Source: Gammaproteobacteria bacterium (GTDB lineage Bacteria > Pseudomonadota > Gammaproteobacteria > Steroidobacterales > GCA-2729495). Taken from it: 14,570 bases of DNA. The stretch lies in assembly GCA_023150055.1 (NCBI GenBank), contig JAKLLP010000018.1:1-14570 (forward strand). Reading direction: 5' to 3'. The notes below the pieces were generated by a model. That model did not search any database. It was given only the letters and a program-made list of their open reading frames with translations, and had not been told where the DNA came from. Of this stretch, positions 7,027 through 14,103 are shown one piece after another (position 1 is the first letter of the stretch; every line of letters begins with the position of its first letter). Made by a program: the position numbers and the translations under genes.

Positions 7027-7802
7027 CAAGATACAGGTTCCTGGTGGCACTGGGCGCGGCCGTGCTCATGCTCAGTGCGGGCTGTGTGTCGAGCGACTTG
7101 AAGAAGTCATCGACTTCACCCAAGGAAGCCGCGCAGTTGAATATGCAGCTCGGTATCAGCTATCTGCGCAAGGGCGACCTGAAGTCCGCCCAGGAAAAGC
7201 TGGAGAAGTCCATTGCCGACGACGATAGTCTGGCAACGGCTTTCCAGGCGCTGGGGCTGGTTTTCGAGCGACTGGGCGATTTGCCGGGTGCGGAACGGAA
7301 TTATCGCGAGGCAGTCAGGCTTGCGCCCGAGGATCCGGATGCGCTGAATGCTCTCGGCGTTTTCCTGTGCCTGCGGAAACAGGAGCCCGAGAACGCCATG
7401 CGCTATTTCGACCGGGCGCTGGCCATTCCGCTGTCGAAGGCAGAGTCGAACAAGGCGATGCTCAACAGCAACGCAGGCCTGTGTGTGAAGAGCCTCGACC
7501 TGGCGAGGGCGGAGGGCTACCTGCGCAACGCGCTTAACTTCGACCCCAGCTACAAGGACGCATTGTTGCTGCTCGCCGACGTGAGTTACAGCCGCTCGAA
7601 TTATCTGCAGGCGCGAGCGTTCCTCGAGCGGTACCTCGCCGCAAACCGGGTGACGCCCGATGCCCTGTGGATCGGCGTCCGTGTGGAGAGGGCGCTCGGG
7701 CAGACGGCGGTGGCCCGGGAGTACGCGGAGCGGCTGAAGAAGGAGTTTCCGGAGTCGGTCGAAGTACGATTGCTCCTGGAAAGCGAGCGCGATGCCGGAT
7801 AG
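7017..7802 (+). CDS. pilW: Type IV pilus biogenesis/stability lipoprotein PilW (PilF), TPR protein
   Basis: 261-residue outer-membrane pilotin-type lipoprotein, needed in other species for placing and assembling the PilQ secretin. The signal peptide ends in a lipobox LSAGC with C23 as the lipidated residue. The rest is helical TPR repeats: about 38-70 (AAQLNMQLGISYLRKGD), 72-104 (TAFQALGLVFERLGD), 107-140, 146-178 and 180-212. The start is GTG at 7017 with a strong GGGGAGG at 7006-7012, and it overlaps rlmN by ten bases. The stop overlaps the rodZ start by 11 bases. No other pilus gene is in the window, which is normal for this locus. Symbols pilW and pilF are both used for this family. Confidence 0.9.
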   Translation: MELTRYRFLVALGAAVLMLSAGCVSSDLKKSSTSPKEAAQLNMQLGISYLRKGDLKSAQEKLEKSIADDDSLATAFQALGLVFERLGDLPGAERNYREAVRLAPEDPDALNALGVFLCLRKQEPENAMRYFDRALAIPLSKAESNKAMLNSNAGLCVKSLDLARAEGYLRNALNFDPSYKDALLLLADVSYSRSNYLQARAFLERYLAANRVTPDALWIGVRVERALGQTAVAREYAERLKKEFPESVEVRLLLESERDAG

Positions 7803-8379
7803 CGATGCCCTGCGGGATGCGCCACCGTCACAGGCAACCAGCCTTGGACTGGGGGAGCGCTTGCGATCGGCGCGCAGGGCGCGCGCCATCTCCGTGGCGC
7901 AGATTGCCGATGCGCTGCGCGTGGAAGAATCGATCGTGCTGGCGCTAGAGGAAGAGCGGTTCGAAGCTCTCGGTGCGCCGGTATTCGTGCGTGGCCACCT
8001 GCGCCGGTATGCCGAGGCGATCGGGCTGTCCCCGGAGACCGTGCTGGAGGCCTACCGCACCGCCGTGCCCGACAGCGACCGGTTGCCACTGGTTGCCCGC
8101 CATGGAGCCCGTACGGGTAACGTCGAGGTCGCATCCTGGGTGTACTGGCTGATTGCCGCATTGCTCCTCGTCGGGCTCGTGATCGTCCTGGGCAACGGCG
8201 GCGGCGAGACGGAGCAGGGTCCGGCTCCCCCGCAGGAGTCGCCCGCCACGAGATCTTCGCCTGCGGCAGTGTCGCCGTTGCGGTCTGCCGATCGGTTGCC
8301 GCCGGAGTCGGTCGACACGACGCCGGATGGCACAGGCCCTGCGCCGGCCGCGTTCCTCGCTGCGCCAACGGGAACCTGA
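7792..8379 (+). CDS. rodZ: RodZ-like protein without the periplasmic domain
   Basis: 195-residue membrane protein with a cytoplasmic helix-turn-helix of the RodZ type at about 18-90 (LGERLRSARRARAISVAQIADAL, then FVRGHLRRYAEAIGL). One membrane segment lies at about 113-134 (WVYWLIAALLLVGLVIVLG), followed by a 60-residue Pro/Ser/Ala-rich tail. RodZ links the MreB cytoskeleton to the cell-wall machinery; its helix-turn-helix binds MreB. E. coli RodZ has 337 residues and ends in a beta-rich periplasmic domain (DUF4115) that is absent here. The gene stops three bases before hisS, leaving no room for it downstream. The position after pilW is standard for rodZ. This could be a natural short form or the product of a deletion that also removed ispG. 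Confidence 0.85.
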   Translation: MPDSDALRDAPPSQATSLGLGERLRSARRARAISVAQIADALRVEESIVLALEEERFEALGAPVFVRGHLRRYAEAIGLSPETVLEAYRTAVPDSDRLPLVARHGARTGNVEVASWVYWLIAALLLVGLVIVLGNGGGETEQGPAPPQESPATRSSPAAVSPLRSADRLPPESVDTTPDGTGPAPAAFLAAPTGT

Positions 8380-8382
8380 GCA

Positions 8383-9672
8383 ATGGATGCGAAGATCCAG
8401 GCGATCCGTGGAATGAGCGATCTGCTGCCGGCCGCTACCGCCGACTGGTCGAGGATAGAGGGCGCGCTGCGGGCCGTGCTCAGCGGCTACGGCTACCGGG
8501 AGATTCGCGTACCGCTCCTCGAGCGCACCGAACTGTTCAGCCGTTCTATCGGCGAGGTCACCGACATCGTCGAGAAGGAGATGTACACGTTCGATGACCG
8601 CAACGGCCAGAGCATCACGCTGCGACCTGAAGCGACCGCGGGTATCGTCCGCGCGGCAATCGAGAACGGCATGTTGCGCAGCCAGCGTCACAAGCTCTGG
8701 TGCGCGGGGCCGATGTTTCGCTACGAGAAGCCTCAGAAGGGCCGTTATCGGCAGTTTCACCAGCTCGACATAGAAGCGCTCGGCTATCCAGGGCCTGATA
8801 TCGATGCGGAACTCATCGTAATGATCGCCAGGATGTGGCGCATGCTTGGCGTCCGCGACATGGTGCTCCAGGTCAACTCGCTAGGCACGCCGCAAGCCCG
8901 GATGCGGTATCGGGACGACCTGGTCGCGTATTTTCGACTCCGCCATGACGAGTTGGATGAGGACAGTCGTCGCCGGCTGGAACGCAACCCGATGCGGATA
9001 CTCGACAGCAAGAATCCCGAGATGCGGGCGGTTGTCGCCGGGGCGCCGACAATTGCCGACTACCTCGATGACGCGTCGGCCGCGCATTTCGCGGCGCTGC
9101 GCGCATTGCTCGATCAGTGCGCGGTCCCCTACGAGGTCAATTTGCGGCTGGTACGCGGGCTCGACTATTACAATCGCACCGTATTCGAGTGGGTCACCGA
9201 TCGGCTGGGCAGCCAGGGTGCAGTCTGTGCGGGTGGTCGGTACGATGGCCTCGTCGAGCAGCTCGGTGGTACGCCAACCCCGGCGATTGGCTGCGCCATT
9301 GGCATGGAGCGGCTCGTGGAGCTGTACCGGCTGGCCGGCGGCGCTGCCGCTGCCCACGCGCCGGACGTCTACGTGGTCGCCGTGGGCGATGCGGCCATGG
9401 CGGCGGCGATGCGCCTCAGCGAGAAGCTTCGCGATGAACTGCCTCGGCTGGCGCTGGAGCTCAACTGTGGCGGGGGCGGTTTTCGCGCCCAGATGCGCCG
9501 GGCTGATGCGAGCGGCGCCGCGGCCGTCGTGATACTGGGAGAGGAAGAGGTAGCTACCGGGTCCGCTGGCGTGAAACCGCTGCGTACGGGTGGGGAACAG
9601 ACGGTGGTGCCATTTTGCGACCTGGCGAGCGCGCTCATGCCCTACCTCGCGAGTAACAATGATTCTGCATAA
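8383..9672 (+). CDS. hisS: Histidine--tRNA ligase
   Basis: 429-residue class II histidyl-tRNA synthetase (E. coli 424), which charges tRNA-His. Class II motif 2 is seen as GPMFRYEKPQKGRYRQFHQ (109-127). The histidine-binding signatures are LVRGLDYYNRTVFEW (256-270) and CAGGRYDGLV (282-291), and motif 3 is AIGCAIGMERLVEL (301-314). The C-terminal anticodon-binding domain follows from about 328 (DVYVVAVG) to the end. The N-terminus IQAIRGMSDLLP is the family norm. The ATG lies three bases after the rodZ stop with no good ribosome binding site of its own, suggesting coupled translation. In most relatives ispG lies immediately upstream; here it does not. Confidence 0.97.
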   Translation: MDAKIQAIRGMSDLLPAATADWSRIEGALRAVLSGYGYREIRVPLLERTELFSRSIGEVTDIVEKEMYTFDDRNGQSITLRPEATAGIVRAAIENGMLRSQRHKLWCAGPMFRYEKPQKGRYRQFHQLDIEALGYPGPDIDAELIVMIARMWRMLGVRDMVLQVNSLGTPQARMRYRDDLVAYFRLRHDELDEDSRRRLERNPMRILDSKNPEMRAVVAGAPTIADYLDDASAAHFAALRALLDQCAVPYEVNLRLVRGLDYYNRTVFEWVTDRLGSQGAVCAGGRYDGLVEQLGGTPTPAIGCAIGMERLVELYRLAGGAAAAHAPDVYVVAVGDAAMAAAMRLSEKLRDELPRLALELNCGGGGFRAQMRRADASGAAAVVILGEEEVATGSAGVKPLRTGGEQTVVPFCDLASALMPYLASNNDSA

Positions 9673-9686
9673 CGGGAAGAAGTACC

Positions 9687-10264
9687 GTGGACGACAACCT
9701 GACTGACCAACAACGCGCTGAGCAGATCTGGACCTGGCTGAAGGAAAACGGCTGGTACCTCGTTGCCGGCATCGTCATCGGCCTTGGCGGGTTGTTCGGC
9801 TGGCGGCAGTGGGACGGAAACCGTCTTCACCAGGCGGAGCAGGCCTCTGCGCTGTACGCCGAGCTGCTGACGGCCCTGCGGGCCGGGCGCGCGTCGCGGG
9901 TCGAGGAGATCACTGCGGCGCTGGCGCAGGACTTTCCCTCTACGCCGTACCTCGACCAGGCCCGTCTTGCCCTGGCGCGAGTGAAGATGGATGGCAACCA
10001 GCCGGAGGAGGCAGCACGCTATCTGCGGGAGGTGGTTGGTGCTACGAGTCTGCTTTTACGGCCCGGTACCACGAGGTCCGTGGTGACGCTTTCTTTGCCA
10101 TGGGGCGCACCAAGGAGGCGCGCGCGGAGTACGAGGCAGCGCTGACGGGCGTCGAGTCCGGCGTGGTGGATCCCGCCCTGATCCAGGCCAAGATCGACGA
10201 ACTCAGTAGCGAGGTGACGGACCTCGATGCTGGTGTCGCTGCAGATGGCGCGGCAACCAACTGA
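9687..10264 (+). pseudogene. yfgM: YfgM family TPR protein, broken by frameshift and internal loss
   Basis: YfgM is an inner-membrane-anchored periplasmic TPR protein that works with PpiD near SecYEG and is usually 200-215 residues. Here the frame from GTG 9687 matches the family for about 117 residues: a cytoplasmic start, membrane segment GWYLVAGIVIGLGGLFGW (22-39), then helices through YLREVV. It then shifts to unrelated sequence ending at 10145. The family's C-terminal part resumes in another frame from about 10043 (YESAFTARYHEVRGDAFFAMG) and runs to the stop at 10262-10264. Compared with E. coli YfgM, about 33 residues between the two parts are missing, so this is a deletion that is not a multiple of three rather than a single-base slip. 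The gene is either truly broken or misassembled. The hisS-yfgM-bamB position is conventional. Confidence 0.85.
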
Positions 10265-10277
10265 CGCCCGGCTGCAG

Positions 10278-11495
10278 ATGCTGTCGCCGACCGCCCCGGT
10301 TTCCGTCGATAACGCCCCTGGCTCGCGGCGCCTTCTGCTGGGCGGCCTGGCCGCGGTCCTGGTCATCGGCGCTGTGCCCGGGTGCAGCTGGTTTGGTGCC
10401 GACGAGATCGACGAGAGCACTCCCGCCGAACTTGTCGACTTCGAGCCCTCCCAGCGGGTACGCAAGGTCTGGAAGTCGGGGATTGGCGATGGCAATGAAA
10501 CCCTGCGGCTCGGCCTGGCCCCGGCCAGTGATGGCACCCGCATCTTCGCGGCCGATCACGACGGTCGGGTGGCGGCTTTCGATGCGGCGCGCGGTAAGCG
10601 CATCTGGCGCGTGAAGACCCGCCTGCCGCTTGCCGGTGGGCCGGGTTACGGTAACGGGCAGGTCGTCGTCGGGTCGAGCGACGGCGCGGTCGTGTCGCTG
10701 CTGGCGGAGAACGGCTCCGAGCAGTGGCGGGCCGATGTCGGCAGCGAGGTCCTGGCGGCGCCTGCGGTTGGTCGCCACGTCTACGTGCGCACTGTCGACG
10801 GCAAGCTGGTCGCGCTCAATCTGTCCGACGGCACGCAGGTGTGGTTCGTGCAGCAGACCATGCCGCGGCTTTCGGTGCGTGGCACCGGGTCGCCGGTGGT
10901 CGATCGCAACCTGGTGATCTGCGGCTTCGACAACGGGCGGGTCGCGGCCTTTGACGCCGACGACGGTTCCGTCGTGTGGGACGTGCTGGTGACTCCTCCG
11001 GCCGGGCGCACCGAAGTGGAGCGCATGTCGGATATGAACGCCAACGTGCTGGTCCTCGGTGAGGAGGTCTTCGCGGTGGGGTATCAGGGCCGTCTTGCGG
11101 CGCTGGCGCGCGAGTCCGGGCAGATACTCTGGAGCCTGGAGTTTTCGAGTTACAGTGGCCTGGGGGCCGACCTGGCCAATCTCTACGTTTCCGGCGAGGA
11201 CGGCACGCTGCTTGCCGTCGAGCGGTCCACCGCGCGGGAACGATGGCGCCACGATCTGCTCAGGAACCGCGACCTGACCGCCCCCGCCGCCTACGGATCG
11301 TCGGTCGTGGTCGGCGATTTCGAGGGCTACCTGCATTTCTTCGAGGCGACCACGGGAACCCTGCAGGCACGCGTGCGCGTTGATTCCAGCCGTATCACGG
11401 CGCCGCCGCTGGTGGTCAACGACCTGGTGTATGTCATGAGCGACGGCGGCAAGTTGGCCGCCTACCGCAACGTGACACCGTCGCAGGAGAACTGA
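10278..11495 (+). CDS. bamB: Outer membrane assembly lipoprotein BamB
   Basis: 405-residue beta-propeller lipoprotein (E. coli 392) of the BAM complex, which inserts beta-barrel proteins into the outer membrane. A signal peptide (SRRLLLGGLAAVLVIGAVPGC) ends at a probable lipidated Cys36; proline before the glycine makes the lipobox slightly unusual. Repeats of the PQQ-propeller type follow, such as DGRVAAFDAARGKRIWRV, DGAVVSLLAENGSEQWRADV, DGKLVALNLSDGTQVWFV and NGRVAAFDADDGSVVWDV. The start is uncertain: ATG 10278 gives the most normal signal peptide, while in-frame ATGs at 10227 and 10245 also exist and 10227 has GAGGTG ten bases before it, inside yfgM. yfgM-bamB-der is the conserved order. 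Confidence 0.94.
   Translation: MLSPTAPVSVDNAPGSRRLLLGGLAAVLVIGAVPGCSWFGADEIDESTPAELVDFEPSQRVRKVWKSGIGDGNETLRLGLAPASDGTRIFAADHDGRVAAFDAARGKRIWRVKTRLPLAGGPGYGNGQVVVGSSDGAVVSLLAENGSEQWRADVGSEVLAAPAVGRHVYVRTVDGKLVALNLSDGTQVWFVQQTMPRLSVRGTGSPVVDRNLVICGFDNGRVAAFDADDGSVVWDVLVTPPAGRTEVERMSDMNANVLVLGEEVFAVGYQGRLAALARESGQILWSLEFSSYSGLGADLANLYVSGEDGTLLAVERSTARERWRHDLLRNRDLTAPAAYGSSVVVGDFEGYLHFFEATTGTLQARVRVDSSRITAPPLVVNDLVYVMSDGGKLAAYRNVTPSQEN
11485..11490 (+). promoter_or_regulatory. Ribosome binding site that fixes the der start
   Basis: AGGAGA, inside the last codons of bamB, lies eight bases before a CTG codon at 11499-11501. It is the best ribosome binding site in this part of the run. No ATG, GTG or TTG occurs between the in-frame bamB stop (11493-11495) and the TTG at 11517, which would be too far downstream (26 bases). 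Confidence 0.6.
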
Positions 11496-11498
11496 CCA

Positions 11499-12890
11499 CT
11501 GCTTCCCGTCGTCGCATTGATCGGACGTCCGAACGTCGGCAAGTCGACGTTGTTCAACCGCCTGACAGGCACACGTGATGCGCTGGTGGCCGATTATCCG
11601 GGGCTGACGCGGGACCGTCTCCATGGCTTCACCGACCCCAGGCTGCCGCCGGCGATCGTGATCGACACCGGCGGACTGGTCGAAACAGGCGACGAGATGG
11701 CGGGCCTGATGCGCCGCCAGGTCGAGCTGGCGGTCGAAGAGGCCGATGTCGTCATCATGTTGACCGATTTCCAGGCTGGCGTCGTGGCAGAAGATCGCTA
11801 CGTCGCCGGTCTCGCGCGGCGTTCCGGCAAGCCCGTCGTCGTGGCGGTCAACAAGACCGAGGGTCGCGCCGCGGACCACGCGGTCGCCGAGTTCTTCGAG
11901 CTGGGTCTGGAGGCGCCCGTGGCCATCTCGGCAAGTCACGGCGATGGTGTGCGGGAGTTGTTCGAGACGGCGCTCGCGAAGACTCCAGTGGAGTCGTCAC
12001 TCACCGGGGAGTTTCCGGTCGAGGGCCGCGCGGCCATTGCCGTCGTAGGACGCCCCAATGTCGGCAAGTCTACGCTCATCAATCGTCTGCTGCGGGCCGA
12101 ACGAGTGCTGACCCGTGACGAGCCCGGCACCACGCGCGACGCGATTCGCATTCCGCTGGAGATCGGCGGCGAGACTTACACGCTGATCGACACCGCAGGC
12201 ATTCGCCGCCAGGCGCGCGTCAGCGATGCCATAGAGAAGTTCAGCGTAGCCAAGTCGCTGCAAGCGGTCGAGGAGGCCGATGCGGTGATCGTGCTGCTCG
12301 ATGCCCGCGAGGGTGTGACGGAACAGGACGCCTCGCTGATCGGCCTCATTCTGCAGCGTGGCCGTGCGCTCACGCTTGGCATCAACAAGTGGGACGGCTT
12401 GAGTGAGGGCCAGAGAAAGCGTGCCATGGAGAGTGTGGCAAGGACGCTGCCATTTCTCGATTTCGCCGAGGTGAACCCTGTATCTGCGCTCCATGGCAGC
12501 AATGTTCTCGACGTGTTTCGCGCGGCGGTCCGGGCGGCGGCGGCGGCGCAGGCAGAGCTTCCCACGCAGGAACTCAATCGCGTGCTCGAGACGATCGTCA
12601 CCACGCACCCGCCGCCGATGGTGCGCCGGCACCGCATACGCCTCACCTATGCCCACCAGGGTGGCCGGCGACCGCCGCTTATCGTGATCCACGGGAACCA
12701 GACCGAGTTGCTGCCCGACAGTTACCGCCGTTACCTGGTGAACCGCTTTCGGCAGGCATTCCGTCTTGTTGGCACCCCGATCCGGATCGAGCTCCGCACC
12801 GGCCGTAACCCCTACGCAGGCCGGCGCAACGTGCTGACGGCGCGGCAGGTGCGCAAGCGCGATCGCCAGCGACGGCACCGGCGCCGCTGA
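11499..12890 (+). CDS. der: Ribosome-assembly GTPase Der (EngA), apparent CTG start
   Basis: 463-residue double GTPase (E. coli 490) needed for 50S subunit assembly. Domain 1 has the P-loop GRPNVGKS (9-16), DTGG, NKTE (118-121) and SASHGDGV. Domain 2 has GRPNVGKS (184-191), DTAG (231-234), NKWD (296-299) and SALHGSNV. A KH-like domain fills about 356-442 (HRIRLTYAHQGGRRPPLIVIHGNQ), followed by a basic tail. The acidic linker of E. coli Der between the GTPase domains is almost absent, which explains the shorter length. Read from CTG 11499 the N-terminus is LLPVVALIGRPNVGKS, lining up exactly with the usual family start (M-x-PVVALVGRPNVGKS). The only other start codon, TTG 11517, would remove most of the first strand. 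NKTE instead of NKxD in domain 1 is a mild variant. Confidence 0.93.
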   Translation: MLPVVALIGRPNVGKSTLFNRLTGTRDALVADYPGLTRDRLHGFTDPRLPPAIVIDTGGLVETGDEMAGLMRRQVELAVEEADVVIMLTDFQAGVVAEDRYVAGLARRSGKPVVVAVNKTEGRAADHAVAEFFELGLEAPVAISASHGDGVRELFETALAKTPVESSLTGEFPVEGRAAIAVVGRPNVGKSTLINRLLRAERVLTRDEPGTTRDAIRIPLEIGGETYTLIDTAGIRRQARVSDAIEKFSVAKSLQAVEEADAVIVLLDAREGVTEQDASLIGLILQRGRALTLGINKWDGLSEGQRKRAMESVARTLPFLDFAEVNPVSALHGSNVLDVFRAAVRAAAAAQAELPTQELNRVLETIVTTHPPPMVRRHRIRLTYAHQGGRRPPLIVIHGNQTELLPDSYRRYLVNRFRQAFRLVGTPIRIELRTGRNPYAGRRNVLTARQVRKRDRQRRHRRR

Positions 12891-12997
12891 CAAAGGCGGC
12901 AGGCCTCACGGCTCATATCCATATAACCAGCCTGTGGCGACGCCCTGCTGATCGTCACGCATAATTCCACGCCACCTCAAGCATCGGTGGCTACGTC
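12891..12997 (+). promoter_or_regulatory. Leader/promoter region of the metX-like gene
   Basis: This 107-base gap is AT-richer than its surroundings. -10-like hexamers are CATAAT (12960-12965) and TATAAC (12922-12927). Neither has a good -35 at 16-18 bases; CTGACA (12887-12892) matches -35 well but is spaced wrongly for both. No T-tract terminator for der is seen. I looked for a SAM-II-type or other known methionine riboswitch and could not recognise one. Confidence 0.35.
12971..12991 (+). promoter_or_regulatory. Hairpin enclosing the metX-like gene's ribosome binding site
   Basis: GCCACC (12971-12976), a nine-base loop, then GGTGGC (12986-12991): a perfect 6-bp stem. The right arm is the only Shine-Dalgarno-like stretch (GGTGG) before the GTG at 12998, so pairing would hide it. 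This is the right geometry for control of translation, though a 6-bp stem in GC-rich DNA may be chance. Confidence 0.35.
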
Positions 12998-14098
12998 GTG
13001 AGCGGCGCAAGAAAATTTTTCCAGGTTCCCGGGCGGTTCGAGATGCGACGCGGCGGCGCGCTCGAGCGTCCTGTCATTGCCTACGAGACCTGGGGCACAC
13101 TCAGCCGCACGCGCGATAACGCCGTTCTGATCTTCACCGGGCTGTCGCCCTCGGCTCACGCCTGCTCCTCGCCGGCGGACCCGGCGCCGGGCTGGTGGGA
13201 GGAAATCGTCGGCCCGTCGCGGCCGATCGACACGCGCAGGTATTTCGTCATCTGCGTCAACTCGCTCGGCAGCTGCTTCGGTTCGACGGGCCCTGCCTCG
13301 CCCGACCCGGAAACCGGTGAGCCCTATCGGCTCGGCTTCCCCGTGCTGACATTGGAAGATGTGGCCACGGGCGGGGCGAAGTTGCTCGACCACCTCGGTA
13401 TAGAACGGTTGCATACGCTGGTGGGTCCCTCCATGGGCGGCATGACCTCGCTCGGCTTTGCCGTCATGTATGCCGGCCGCGCCCGCAACATGCTGTTGAT
13501 CTCCTGCGGCGCCCGCTCGTTGCCGTTTGCGATCGCGCTGCGCTCGCTGCAGCGCGAGATGATCCGGCGCGACCCCGACTGGGCCGGAGGCAGCTATGCT
13601 CCCGGTCACGGACCGGTCACCGGGATGCAGCTCGCGCGCAAGCTGGGCATGATCACTTATCGCTCGGCGCAGGAGTGGGAGCAGCGCTTTGGCCGCGAGC
13701 GCATCGCCGAGGAGCGACAGACGGGCGATCCATTCGCGCTCGACTTCGAGATCGAAGCCTACCTGGAAGCGCATGCGCAGAAGTTCACCGGACAGTTCGA
13801 CCCGAACTGCTACCTGTATCTGTCGAGGGCAAGCGATTTGTTCGACATCGCCGAGCACGGTGGCTCGGTCGAGGCCGGGCTGAAGCGCGTTCGTGCGGAG
13901 CGCGTGGTCGTGATTGGCGTGACGAGCGATTTCCTGTTTCCGCTCCACCAGCAGCGGGAACTCGCTGCCGGGCTCAGGCAGGGCTGCGCCAACGTCGTGC
14001 TGCATGAGCTGCCCTCCATACAGGGGCACGACTCCTTTCTCGTCGACATGGACCGTTTCCGGCCGCTCATCCGCGAGTTCTTCGAAGCGGCCGGGTAA
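12998..14098 (+). CDS. metX: MetX-family homoserine/serine O-acyltransferase
   Basis: 366-residue alpha/beta-hydrolase acyltransferase. The family acylates homoserine (acetyl- or succinyl-CoA) as the first committed step of methionine synthesis; a subgroup known from Xanthomonas relatives acylates serine with succinyl-CoA for cysteine synthesis. The catalytic triad is readable: nucleophile S145 in VGPSMGGM, D311 in GVTSDFLFP and H344 in QGHDSFLVD. NSLGSCFGSTGPASPDPETGEPYRL (about 88-111, quoted in part: NSLGSCFGSTGPAS) and LPFAIALRSLQREMIRRDP remind me of the serine-type subgroup, but this is from memory. metW, the usual partner of metX, does not follow. The start is GTG 12998, 7 bases after GGTGG. 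The gene converges on xseA with five bases between stops. Confidence 0.88.
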   Translation: MSGARKFFQVPGRFEMRRGGALERPVIAYETWGTLSRTRDNAVLIFTGLSPSAHACSSPADPAPGWWEEIVGPSRPIDTRRYFVICVNSLGSCFGSTGPASPDPETGEPYRLGFPVLTLEDVATGGAKLLDHLGIERLHTLVGPSMGGMTSLGFAVMYAGRARNMLLISCGARSLPFAIALRSLQREMIRRDPDWAGGSYAPGHGPVTGMQLARKLGMITYRSAQEWEQRFGRERIAEERQTGDPFALDFEIEAYLEAHAQKFTGQFDPNCYLYLSRASDLFDIAEHGGSVEAGLKRVRAERVVVIGVTSDFLFPLHQQRELAAGLRQGCANVVLHELPSIQGHDSFLVDMDRFRPLIREFFEAAG

Positions 14099-14103
14099 GG
14101 ACC

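Noticed and set aside
10203..11939. 578-codon open frame on the minus strand
   Set aside because: It lies entirely opposite bamB and der and the end of yfgM, all clear families. Its His/Gln/Arg-rich translation has no recognisable motif and is what GC-rich coding DNA yields in the opposite frame.
12891..12997. SAM-II or similar riboswitch before the metX-like gene
   Set aside because: No recognisable conserved core or pseudoknot; only a short hairpin over the ribosome binding site is visible.
12977..14029. 350-codon open frame on the minus strand
   Set aside because: It is a mirror of the metX-like gene, which has an intact catalytic triad and full family length.
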